Notes under the pieces: generated by a model
What the model was told of the DNA's origin: nothing
Seen by the model: the letters and a program-made list of their open reading frames with translations, nothing else
Databases searched by the model: none
Part shown: positions 23,189 to 31,097 of the stretch, piece after piece
Layout of the letters: each line of letters starts with the position of its first letter
Numbering within the stretch: position 1 is the first letter of the stretch
Assembly: GCF_014650175.1 (NCBI RefSeq)
Contig: NZ_BMUL01000009.1
Location: 62,001-126,000 of the forward strand
From: Streptomyces termitum
GTDB lineage: Bacteria > Actinomycetota > Actinomycetes > Streptomycetales > Streptomycetaceae
Reading direction: 5' to 3'
DNA: 64,000 nt
Translations under genes and position numbers: made by a program

Positions 23189-24016
23189 GTGCCGGTGGCG
23201 GACCGATCGTCAGGCATGGAGGCGTGGTATCGAAAGGTGGCTACGGCCATTTTCACCCCGATCGAACAGAAGATCACGCTCTACCCCGCCGAGGACCGGT
23301 TCTCCGGACCCCGGCCCGCCGTCCTCGTCCTGCCCGGCGGCGGCTTCCGGGAACTGACCTCGCACGAGGGCGAAGGCTACGCGCGCTGGCTCTCGGGTCT
23401 CGGCCTCCACGCCTTCGTCCTGTCCTACCGGCTGCTGCCGGAGCGCTTCCCCGCCCCGCTCGAAGACGCCAGGGCCGCCCTGGAGCACATCCGCGGCGGC
23501 GGTCACGGCCTCGACGTCGGCCCGGTCGGCGTCATCGGGTCGAGCGCGGGCGGACACCTCGCCGGCCTGCTCATGACCGGCCGGGTCCTGTCCGTCGAGG
23601 AGGGCGTCACCGACCCGCCCCGGCCGGACTTCGGGATCCTCGCCTACGCGCTGGCCGACTTCGACCTGGTGCCGCCGCCGGTGGTCGCGCACCTGCTCGG
23701 CGACCTGCTGCCCCTCAAGGACGAGCTGTCCCCGGCCCGGCACGTGGACGCGTCGGTGTGCCCGGCGTTCGTCTGGGCCACCGCCCAGGACCCGCCGGGC
23801 CTGCCCAACGCCCTGGAGTGGGCCCGGGCGCTGGCCGCCGCGGGCGTGCCCGTGGAGCTGCACGTCTACCCGGACGGCGGCCACGGCATCGGCCTGGCCG
23901 ACGGCGTCGCGTACGGCGACACACCGCACCCGTCCGTCGCGCACGTGCCGCACACCGCGTCCTGGACCACCGCCTGCGCGGCCTGGCTGCGGCAGGGGGG
24001 CTTCCTTGTCGACTGA
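23189..24016 (+). CDS. Alpha/beta hydrolase, acetyl-esterase-like
   Basis: 275 residues from GTG 23189. ATG 23216 is an equally possible start. The oxyanion-type LPGGGFREL near residues 48-56 corresponds to the HGGG motif of hormone-sensitive lipase-like esterases. G-S-S-A-G-G (about 118-123) holds the nucleophile Ser, and YPDGGHGIGL holds the catalytic His. The arrangement matches xylan or sugar acetyl esterases (BD-FAE/Axe type). No signal peptide is visible, so it is probably intracellular. Its end overlaps the hemerythrin start by 11 bases, which suggests a two-gene operon. Confidence 0.82.
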   Translation: MPVADRSSGMEAWYRKVATAIFTPIEQKITLYPAEDRFSGPRPAVLVLPGGGFRELTSHEGEGYARWLSGLGLHAFVLSYRLLPERFPAPLEDARAALEHIRGGGHGLDVGPVGVIGSSAGGHLAGLLMTGRVLSVEEGVTDPPRPDFGILAYALADFDLVPPPVVAHLLGDLLPLKDELSPARHVDASVCPAFVWATAQDPPGLPNALEWARALAAAGVPVELHVYPDGGHGIGLADGVAYGDTPHPSVAHVPHTASWTTACAAWLRQGGFLVD

Positions 24017-24467
24017 CCGGATCACCGCCTGGGGCAGGGAACTGAGAGAAGTCCACGGCAAGTTGCGCACCGCGCTGGCTCTGGCGCGGGCGGGCCTCGA
24101 CGGCGGCGACCCCGACGGCGCCGCCACCGACCTGCTGCTGTTCTGCCACGGGTTCTGCGCCGCCCTGTCCGGCCACCACCGCGCCGAGGACGGTTCGCTC
24201 TTCCCCGAACTGCTGCGGGCCCGGCCCGACCTGGCCCCCGTGGTCGCGAAGCTGACCCAGGACCACAACATGATCGAGCACCTCATCGGCGGACTGCGCA
24301 AGGCCCTGGCCGACTCGACCGACCCCGAGGTGGCCCACCGTCACCTGGACGGCATCGAGGCGGTCATGGAGACGCACTTCACCTACGAGGAGAAGCAACT
24401 GGTCGCGGTCCTCGACGACATGGACGCCGACTTCGACCGCACCGAGGTCTTCGGCCCGATCCACTGA
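24006..24467 (+). CDS. Hemerythrin domain protein
   Basis: 153 residues from TTG 24006, with GGGGGG just before. The four-helix diiron pattern is visible: H in ELREVHGKLR, HHRAEDGSLFPELL, DHNMIEHLIGG and HFTYEEKQL supply His and Glu ligands. Such proteins bind O2 or NO, or sense oxygen and iron. Streptomyces carries many copies. It is coupled to the esterase by an 11-base overlap and is convergent with the lectin-like gene, with a strong hairpin between. Confidence 0.88.
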   Translation: MSTDRITAWGRELREVHGKLRTALALARAGLDGGDPDGAATDLLLFCHGFCAALSGHHRAEDGSLFPELLRARPDLAPVVAKLTQDHNMIEHLIGGLRKALADSTDPEVAHRHLDGIEAVMETHFTYEEKQLVAVLDDMDADFDRTEVFGPIH

Positions 24468-24470
24468 GCC

Positions 24471-24512
24471 GCGTCCCGGCCGCGCCTGCGCGAGGCGGCG
24501 CGGCCGGGACGC
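24471..24512. terminator. Perfect 16-bp bidirectional hairpin
   Basis: GCGTCCCGGCCGCGCC (24471-24486) pairs exactly with GGCGCGGCCGGGACGC (24497-24512) around a ten-base loop. It lies between the stops of the hemerythrin and lectin-like genes. Confidence 0.9.
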
Positions 24513-24518
24513 CGTTCG

Positions 24519-26882
24519 TCAGCCGCAGTGGCCGTTCGACGGGGGCGTCTTCGAGGTCCTGGTGGAGATGAAGGTCTCGACGCCGTCGGTGCGGTCCTTC
24601 GCGTAGGAGACGTTGCGGCCCGGGACGGTCCAGGTGCCGCCCAGCTGGATCTTCCAGTAGCCGGCCGTCTCGCGCATGACCGGACCGAGCTCGATCCAGC
24701 CGAACTGCTTCGGCGGTACCGGGATCTGGGCCTGCTCGGTGACGGATTCCTGCTGCAGCCAGGTCATCGAGGCGTTGAACCCGGCGCTCAGCCCCTCGGC
24801 CTCGAAGCCGAGGCTGCCGCCGAAGGTGAACTCGGTGCCCGTGGTGGAGGTCCAGCCGAGCGTGTACGTGGCGTCGCGGTCGGGGCTCTGGTTGTAGAGC
24901 ACCCGCCCGGCCACACAGCCCTGGACGGCCTGGTAGGCGGAGGACTCGCCGACGGGGACGAAGACGCAGCCCTTCCGGTCCGTCTGCCGCGCGCACCACT
25001 TGGCGGCCTGGTCGAGGACGACGCGCAGGACGTCGGGGGGCATGCTGCCGTTGTTGCCGAGCTTCCAGGTGTTGTGGTCGTTGTCCGAGTCGGTGTCGCA
25101 CGCGATGAGTTCGACCCGTTTGGCCACGTGCGGGAAGACGTCCTCGGCCAGGGCGGTCAGGCAGTGGCGCCAGCCGGCGCGCTGACGGATGCGGAAGTCG
25201 GTGGGGACCGTCTTCTCCTTGTCGGCGTTCGCGGGCATGACCGGCTCCAAGGTCCACTGCTGGGAGTCGCGCGACGGATCGCAGGGGGCCAGCTTCAGGT
25301 GGAAGGGGAAGACGACGGAGCCGTCGTCGTCCAGGCAGGTGCCGTGCCGCACGTTGACGAGGGCGACCGCCCCGCCGGTGTCGTCGGTCGGCCGCAGGGC
25401 CCACTTCTGCCAGGGCAGGACGCCGCCGAGGCCGCGGGTGACGTAGCTCTCCGGGTTGAGGGCCTGCTCCAGGCCCAGGGCCATGTTCAGGCCGCTGTTC
25501 GTGACGGTCAGGCAGTCCAGGGAGCCGGGGCCCGAGCAGGCGCCGGAGCCGATGGGCGCGAGGTCCGTCCAGTCGAGCCAGACGTCCTTCCGGCTGCCGT
25601 CGAAGCTCCCCGCCGCAAGGCGCGTCCGCTGGTAGAGGGTGTCGGAGTCCTTGCCGACGGCGAACACGTCGAAGGCGGGCGAGCCCTCGCGGGGCGCGGA
25701 GACCACCGTGACCGCGCGGGCCTTCGTCCCCTCCAGGGGCTGCCAGCCGGCCAGCCAGACCCCGTTGGGATCGTTCTTGCCGGCGGGGCTGGACTGGGTC
25801 CGGTAGACGACGCGGTCGCCGGTGTCGATGCCGAAGACGGCCAGGCGGCCGTCGGTGTGCCGGGCGACGACGGGCCGTCCGGGCACCTTCGGGCCCAGCG
25901 CCCTGCCCTCGGCCCACACGCCGGCCGGTTTCGAGGGGGTGCCGGGCGCGGACTGGGTGAGCGTCCACAGCCGTCCGTCGCTCCTGTTGCCGAAGACCTG
26001 GAACAGGACACCGGCCGTGCCGTTGTCGGCGGCCACCGTGACGTTGCCGGTGAAGCCGGTGCCGATCTCCTTCCAGGACGACCAGTTGTCGGAGGGGAGC
26101 GGTTTCTGCGAGGTGCCGCGCTCCTTCTGGGCGGTCACCTTCAGCCGGCCGTCGGACTTGCGGCCGAAGACGGTGAGGCGGCCGTCCCCGCCGACCACGG
26201 CGGCGGGACTGCCCGCCCAGGTGCCGGGCAGCGCCTCCCACGCGCTCCAGGCCGTGCCGTTGGGCGACCTCTGGGCCCGGTGCCACAGCCGGTCGTCGGC
26301 GCCCCGGACGAAGAGCTCCAGCCGTCCGTCGGTGTTGCCCGCGATGACGCCGTCGCCGTTCGGGGCGGCGGTTTCGAGGGTGTTGTCGTCGGCGACGACC
26401 ACCGGCGCCCCGGCCACCGTCGTGCCCGGCGGGGCGCCGAAGTCGGCCCAGGCCGCCCACGCGCCGTCCACCGCCTGCTTCTGGTACCAGAGGTGCCCGT
26501 CGGCCCGGCGGACGAAGACGGACGGCCGCTTGTCGAGGTTGAGGGCGGTCACCGGATCGCCCACCACCGCCCCCTCGGTGTTCGTCCAGGCGCCCCAGCG
26601 GCCGTCCGTCCGGTCCCGCACCCGCCGGTGCACCATGCCGTCGCCGGCGCGGGCGAAGAGGGTCACCGTCCCGTCGGCGGCGACGCTGGAGACCGGCGCC
26701 CCGGCGGGCTCCGGCTCGGCGGCCGCCGCGGCGGGACGGACGGCCGGACCCCGACCCGCCGCGGTCGGCGCGGCGGCGGAGACGGCCGGCAGGGAGGCGG
26801 CGAGCGCCGCGCCCGCCGCGAGGAGGACGACTCCGCGGCGGAAGGCCGCGCGGGGCCGACGGCTGTCGGTTCTTTCGGACAT
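24519..26882 (-). CDS. Secreted multidomain lectin-like protein, possible beta-pore former
   Basis: This 787-residue protein has an N-terminal signal (RRGVVLLAAGAALAASLPAVSA). Residues about 60-420 hold repeated blades of the form D-G-R-L-x-V-F-x-R-x-x-D-G-x-L-W...W-x-x-W, a lectin-type (PLL/fucolectin-like) beta-propeller. A ricin-like trefoil with Q-x-W repeats (WQKWAL, QQWTLEP) and disulfide-suited cysteines follows at about 440-600. The C-terminal 130 residues (YTLGWTSTTGTEFTFGGSLGF, then GFNASMTW) alternate polar and apolar residues, as in aerolysin/ETX-type beta-hairpins. Carbohydrate binding is well supported. Pore formation is an inference from pattern only. Confidence 0.75.
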   Translation of the reverse strand: MSERTDSRRPRAAFRRGVVLLAAGAALAASLPAVSAAAPTAAGRGPAVRPAAAAAEPEPAGAPVSSVAADGTVTLFARAGDGMVHRRVRDRTDGRWGAWTNTEGAVVGDPVTALNLDKRPSVFVRRADGHLWYQKQAVDGAWAAWADFGAPPGTTVAGAPVVVADDNTLETAAPNGDGVIAGNTDGRLELFVRGADDRLWHRAQRSPNGTAWSAWEALPGTWAGSPAAVVGGDGRLTVFGRKSDGRLKVTAQKERGTSQKPLPSDNWSSWKEIGTGFTGNVTVAADNGTAGVLFQVFGNRSDGRLWTLTQSAPGTPSKPAGVWAEGRALGPKVPGRPVVARHTDGRLAVFGIDTGDRVVYRTQSSPAGKNDPNGVWLAGWQPLEGTKARAVTVVSAPREGSPAFDVFAVGKDSDTLYQRTRLAAGSFDGSRKDVWLDWTDLAPIGSGACSGPGSLDCLTVTNSGLNMALGLEQALNPESYVTRGLGGVLPWQKWALRPTDDTGGAVALVNVRHGTCLDDDGSVVFPFHLKLAPCDPSRDSQQWTLEPVMPANADKEKTVPTDFRIRQRAGWRHCLTALAEDVFPHVAKRVELIACDTDSDNDHNTWKLGNNGSMPPDVLRVVLDQAAKWCARQTDRKGCVFVPVGESSAYQAVQGCVAGRVLYNQSPDRDATYTLGWTSTTGTEFTFGGSLGFEAEGLSAGFNASMTWLQQESVTEQAQIPVPPKQFGWIELGPVMRETAGYWKIQLGGTWTVPGRNVSYAKDRTDGVETFISTRTSKTPPSNGHCG

Positions 26883-27238
26883 GACGCACCTCCGAGGAAG
26901 GCTGCTTCCGGTGGATCCACCCGTTCGTCACGCGTCACGCGGGCCCGGGACCCGACCGGGGCCCGGAAAGCCCCTCTCACCGGCCCGAACGGCGCACACG
27001 ACCCTAGGGGCGGCCCACCGCCCCCGAGGAAGGGCCGTGCGCGGAGACCACCTGAACGGGGTGCCCGGTGAACGGGAGTTCCCGCCCGGCCCGGCCCCTC
27101 CCGCTCCTCCCGCCCCATCGGCCCCACCCGGCTCCCCGGCCGCCCCTCCCGCCCGCCGGCACGTCGCGCCGGTGGCCCGTTCGGAGGACGCGGGCGGGTG
27201 CGGCGTGTCCCCATGGCGGGGGGCTCCGTTGAGGGGGC
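26883..27238. other. 356-base divergent intergenic region
   Basis: It separates the lectin-like gene (minus) from a small secreted protein gene (plus). TAGGGT on the minus strand (27006-27001) is a plausible -10, but no good -35 is found 17-18 bases upstream. The sequence is rich in C runs at 27095-27165. There is no credible gene and no RNA. Confidence 0.4.
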
Positions 27239-27538
27239 GTGACCTCATCTCGACGTATCTCCTCGGTCCTCGCCGTCGCCGCCGCCTTCGTGTGCGTCGG
27301 CGGCGCCGCCTCCCAGGCCGTCGCGGCCCCCGCGGGACCGCTCGGCCAGCCGATCAGCCCGCTCTCCGAGCTCGACTCCCTCGCCACCTCCGGCATGCCC
27401 GAGGACGCGCGGGCCGACTACCCCGGCGTCCGCGAGCAGCTCACCGGACTGAGCAGGGTCAACGAGCTCCGCCAGCTCCACCAGCTCACCGACCTGGCGG
27501 CGCCCGTCACCGGCCTCCTCCCCGCCGTCTCCACCTGA
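27239..27538 (+). CDS. Small secreted protein, 99 residues
   Basis: It starts at GTG 27239 behind GAGGGGG. A signal peptide (VLAVAAAFVCVGGAASQAVAA) is followed by roughly 68 mature residues without cysteines, with the segment LSELDSLATSGMPEDARADYPGVREQLTGL. Such short secreted proteins are common in Streptomyces and mostly unstudied. No homologous motif is recognised. It ends in a bidirectional terminator. Confidence 0.75.
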   Translation: MTSSRRISSVLAVAAAFVCVGGAASQAVAAPAGPLGQPISPLSELDSLATSGMPEDARADYPGVREQLTGLSRVNELRQLHQLTDLAAPVTGLLPAVST

Positions 27539-27557
27539 GCCCACCCCTCCGCGACGC

Positions 27558-27600
27558 ACCGGCGCCCGGACGGTCACCACGTGGCCGTCCGGGCGCCGGT
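27558..27600. terminator. Perfect 16-bp bidirectional hairpin before katG's end
   Basis: ACCGGCGCCCGGACGG (27558-27573) pairs exactly with CCGTCCGGGCGCCGGT (27585-27600) around an 11-base loop. It lies between the small secreted protein gene and the convergent catalase-peroxidase gene. Confidence 0.9.
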
Positions 27601-27631
27601 TCCGCGCGGAGCGGATCGGAGCCGTACGGGA

Positions 27632-29821
27632 TCAGCGCAGGTCGTACCGGTCCAGCTCCATCACCTTCCGCCACGCGGCCGCGAAGTCGCGGACGAACTT
27701 CCCGCCGCCGTCCCGGGAGGCGTACACCTCCGACAGGGCCCGCAGCTGCGCGTGCGAACCGAAGACCAGGTCGACGGCGGTCGCCGTCCACCGGGGCTCG
27801 CCGGTGGCCCGGTCCCGGCCCTCGTAGACGTTCTCGTCGCGCTCCGAGACCCGCCACTCGGTGCCCATGTCCAGCAGGTGGACGAAGAAGTCGTTGGTCA
27901 GGACCCCGGGCCGGTCGGTGAACACGCCGTGGCGGACCCCGCCGTGCCCGGTGCCGAGTGCTCGCATGCCGCCGACCAGCGCCGTCATCTCCGGCGCCGT
28001 CAGCGTCAGCATGCTCGCCCGGTCCAGCAGCAGCGTCTCCGGCGACAGTTTCTCGCCGCCCCGCAGATAGTTGCGGAAGCCGTCGGCGCGCGGCTCCAGG
28101 ACCGCGAACGACTCCACGTCCGTCTCCTCCTGCGAGGCGTCGGTACGGCCCGGGGCGAACGGCACCGCCACCGGGTGCCCCGCCTCCGCCGCCGCCCGCT
28201 CCACCGCCGCGCAGCCGCCCAGCACGATCAGGTCGGCCAGCGAGATCCGCGTGCCGTCGCTCCGCCCGGCGGCGAACTCCGCCCGGATAGAGTCCAGGGC
28301 CGCGATCGTCCCCGCCACCTCCGGCAGGTCGTTGACCTCCCAGTCCTTCTGCGGGGCGAGCCGCAGCCGCGCCCCGTTCGCCCCGCCCCGCCTGTCGGTG
28401 CCCCGGAAGCTCGCCGCCGCCGCCCAGGCGGTCGTCACCAGCTGCGGCACCGTCAGGCCCGAGGCGAGGATCCGCTCCTTCAGGGCCGCGGCGTCCGCCT
28501 CCGAGACCAGCGGGTGGTCGACCGGCGGCACCGGGTCCTGCCACAGCTGCGGCTCCGGCACCCACGGGCCGAGGTAGCGCGACAGCGGGCCCATGTCCCG
28601 GTGCAGCAGCTTGTACCAGGCGCGGGCGTACGCGTCCGCCAGCTGGTCCGGGTGCTCGTGGAAGCGGCGCGCGATCGGCCCGTACACCGGGTCCATCCGC
28701 AGCGCCAGGTCGGTCGTCAGCATCATCGGGGCGTGCCGCTTCGACGGGTCGTGCGCGTCCGGGACGGCGTCCCCGGCGGCCGGGTCGGTGGGCTTCCACT
28801 GGTGGGCGCCGGCGGGCGAGGTGGTCAGCTCCCACTCGTACCCGAAGAGGTTGTCCAGGAAGCCGTTGTCCCACCGGGTGGGATGGTCGGTCCAGGCGCC
28901 CTCCAGGCCGCTGGTGAGCGCGTCGCCGCCGACGCCGGAGCCGTGCCGGTTCCGCCAGCCCAGGCCCTGCTGCTCGATCGGGGCCGCCTCCGGCTCCGGG
29001 CCGATGTACTCCGGGTCCACGGCGCCGTGGCACTTGCCGAAGGTGTGGCCGCCGATGATGAGCGCGGCCGTCTCCTCGTCGTCCATCGCCATCCGGCCGA
29101 AGGTCTCGCGGATGTCGCGGGCCGCCGCGAGCGGGTCCGGGTTGCCGTTCGGGCCCTCCGGGTTGACGTAGATGAGGCCCATCTGGACCGCGCCGAGCGG
29201 CCCCGACAGCTCCCGGTCGCCGCTGTAGCGCTCGTCGCCCAGCCAGGTGTCCTCCGGGCCCCAGAAGATCTCCTCCGGCTCCCAGACGTCCTCCCGGCCG
29301 AATCCGAATCCGAAGGTCCTGAACCCCATGGATTCCATCGCGCAGTTTCCCGCGAAAACCAGCAGATCGGCCCAGGAGATCTTCTGCCCGTACTTCTGCT
29401 TGACCGGCCACAGCAGCCTGCGCGCCTTGTCCAGGCTCGCATTGTCCGGCCAGCTGTTCAGCGGCGCGAATCGCTGCGCGCCGCGCCCGCCGCCGCCCCG
29501 GCCGTCGGCGATGCGATACGTCCCCGCCGAATGCCAGCTCATCCGGATGAAAAGCGGACCGTAGTGCCCGTAGTCGGCCGGCCACCATTCCTGCGAATCC
29601 GTCATCACGGCGATGACGTCCCGCTTCAGCTCCTCGACGTCGAGCTTCGCGAACTCCTTCGGATAGTCGAAGCCCTCGTCCAGCGGATCGGCCTGGGGGT
29701 CGTTCCGATGGAGCACCTGGAGGTCCAGCTGGTTCGGCCACCAGTCCCGGTTGGTGCGGGGACGGGTCGGCACGGGGCTGGGGGAAGGAATCGCGGGGTT
29801 CTCGCTCTCACTGCCGGTCAC
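27632..29821 (-). CDS. katG: Catalase-peroxidase
   Basis: This 729-residue bifunctional haem enzyme disproportionates H2O2 and has broad peroxidase activity. It starts at GTG 29821 with GGAAGAAGG upstream, and a longer frame to 30046 is rejected. Distal Arg93, Trp96 and His97 lie in FIRMSWHSAG, and the proximal haem ligand is His260 in IIGGHTFGKCHGA. The Met-Tyr-Trp crosslink is formed by Trp96, Tyr219 (GLIYVNPEGP) and Met377 (ALRMDPVYGP). The second, haem-less domain is complete. Length and motifs are standard. No furA regulator gene is next to it, unlike many Streptomyces katG loci. Confidence 0.97.
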   Translation of the reverse strand: MTGSESENPAIPSPSPVPTRPRTNRDWWPNQLDLQVLHRNDPQADPLDEGFDYPKEFAKLDVEELKRDVIAVMTDSQEWWPADYGHYGPLFIRMSWHSAGTYRIADGRGGGGRGAQRFAPLNSWPDNASLDKARRLLWPVKQKYGQKISWADLLVFAGNCAMESMGFRTFGFGFGREDVWEPEEIFWGPEDTWLGDERYSGDRELSGPLGAVQMGLIYVNPEGPNGNPDPLAAARDIRETFGRMAMDDEETAALIIGGHTFGKCHGAVDPEYIGPEPEAAPIEQQGLGWRNRHGSGVGGDALTSGLEGAWTDHPTRWDNGFLDNLFGYEWELTTSPAGAHQWKPTDPAAGDAVPDAHDPSKRHAPMMLTTDLALRMDPVYGPIARRFHEHPDQLADAYARAWYKLLHRDMGPLSRYLGPWVPEPQLWQDPVPPVDHPLVSEADAAALKERILASGLTVPQLVTTAWAAAASFRGTDRRGGANGARLRLAPQKDWEVNDLPEVAGTIAALDSIRAEFAAGRSDGTRISLADLIVLGGCAAVERAAAEAGHPVAVPFAPGRTDASQEETDVESFAVLEPRADGFRNYLRGGEKLSPETLLLDRASMLTLTAPEMTALVGGMRALGTGHGGVRHGVFTDRPGVLTNDFFVHLLDMGTEWRVSERDENVYEGRDRATGEPRWTATAVDLVFGSHAQLRALSEVYASRDGGGKFVRDFAAAWRKVMELDRYDLR

Positions 29822-29990
29822 GTACGGCCTTCTTCCTGTGTGCTCGGTCTTTCCCGCCGTCGGCCGGGATTTCCGTGACGACGCGTCCGTATGGTCGCGC
29901 ACCCCGGTCCGTCCGGCCACGCGAACACGCAGGACCGGGCCGCGCGGAAATCCCCGGAAAAGCCTTTTGACACAGAAGGAAGCGCTCCTG

Positions 29991-30019
29991 TTGAGCCCCC
30001 GGAAAGGGCTCCCTACGCT
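29991..30019 (+). promoter_or_regulatory. Promoter of the hydrolase at 30076
   Basis: TTGAGC (29991-29996) and TACGCT (30014-30019) have a 17-base spacer, a reasonable HrdB-type match. Transcription should start near 30026, giving a leader of about 50 bases. TTGACA at 29967-29972 is consensus but has no suitable -10. Confidence 0.5.
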
Positions 30020-30075
30020 GAGGAGGTCCGCGGTCCGTAGAAGCACGCGGGGGGACGAGGAAGGCGAGGGTCCCG

Positions 30076-30891
30076 ATGGCCGGCGTCACCGCGCACCGCG
30101 CCGTCCTCGGCGGCGGGCGCCCCGACCTCCCCTACGCGCGGACCGGCCGGTCCGGCGACGGGCCGCCGCTCGTCCTCGTCCACGGCTACGCCGACTCCTG
30201 GTGGGCCTTCGAACCGGTGCTGCGCGCGCTGCCCGCCGCGGTCCGCGCCTACGCCCCCACCCAGCGCGGCCACGGCGACGCGGACGCCCCCGAGGAGGGC
30301 TACCTCCCCGAGGACTTCGCCGACGACCTCGTCGCCCTCCTCGACCACCTCGGCATCGAGCGGGCCGTCCTCGTCGGCGGATCGAGCGGCGGCGTCCCGG
30401 CCCGCCTCGTGGCCGGCCGCCGGCCCGACCGGGTCGCCGGACTCGTCCTCCTCGGCACCCCGGCCCTGCTCGCCGACAAGCCCGCCGCCACCGCCCTGTG
30501 GGAGACCGTCCGGACCCTGGAGGACCCCGTCGACCGGGCGTTCGTCGAGGGCTTCGTCCGCGGCCCGCTGGCCGGCCGGGTCGCCCCCGGCCACCTGGAG
30601 ACCCTCGTCGAGGAGAGCATGAAGCTGCCCGCCCGGGTCTGGCGCGAGACCCTGCGCGGGCTCCTGGAGACCGACCTCGCGGCCACCCTGACCGGCATCC
30701 TCGTCCCCACCCTCGTCGTCTGGGGCGACCGCGACCCGCTCCTCACCCGCGCCGACCAGCAGCTGATCCTCGACGCCGTCCCCGACTCCCGCCTCCTCGT
30801 CCACGAGGGCGCGGGCCACCTCCTGTACGGGGAGGACCCCGAGCGGGTCGCGCGCGAACTCACCGCCTTCGCCGCCGCCCCGCGCGGCTGA
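30076..30891 (+). CDS. Alpha/beta hydrolase fold protein
   Basis: 271 residues from ATG 30076, behind GCGAGGG. The fold is indicated by PLVLVHGYADSWW (oxyanion), nucleophile Ser in VGGSSGGVPARL (G-x-S-x-G), acid in LVVWGDRDPLL and catalytic His in HEGAGHLLYGED. It belongs to the broad group of haloperoxidase, esterase and epoxide hydrolase-like enzymes. It has no signal peptide, and the substrate cannot be told. The gene's last codons lie inside a 34-bp tandem repeat. Confidence 0.85.
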   Translation: MAGVTAHRAVLGGGRPDLPYARTGRSGDGPPLVLVHGYADSWWAFEPVLRALPAAVRAYAPTQRGHGDADAPEEGYLPEDFADDLVALLDHLGIERAVLVGGSSGGVPARLVAGRRPDRVAGLVLLGTPALLADKPAATALWETVRTLEDPVDRAFVEGFVRGPLAGRVAPGHLETLVEESMKLPARVWRETLRGLLETDLAATLTGILVPTLVVWGDRDPLLTRADQQLILDAVPDSRLLVHEGAGHLLYGEDPERVARELTAFAAAPRG

Positions 30892-30987
30892 CCGGCCCGG
30901 CCCAAGGCCCTGGAAGCACGGCTGACCGGCCCGGCCCAAGGCCCCGGAAGCGCGGCTGACCGGCCCCGCCCAAGGCCCCGGAAGCGC
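30886..30987. repeat. 34-bp tandem repeat, three copies, covering the hydrolase stop codon
   Basis: The unit GGCTGACCGGCCCGGCCCAA, followed by GGCCCCGGAAGCGC, starts at 30886, 30920 and 30954 with only a few substitutions. The first copy includes the TGA stop. The unit contains short GGCC...GGCC self-complementary parts, so the array might fold or terminate transcription. Confidence 0.9.
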
Positions 30988-31097
30988 GGCGGACACGCCA
31001 GGGACGGCCGGGAAAGGCCGGAAAACCCTTGGACCCGTACTGCTACCCTGCGCCACACTCCGTCACCGTACGTACCAGCGAGGCGACGGAAGGTCCT

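Noticed and set aside
29822..30046. N-terminal extension of katG
   Set aside because: Extra residues do not resemble KatG. GTG 29821 has a suitable ribosome site and gives the family's usual length.
30886..30987. CRISPR-like array
   Set aside because: Copies are directly adjacent without unique spacers, and no cas genes are present. It is a plain tandem repeat.
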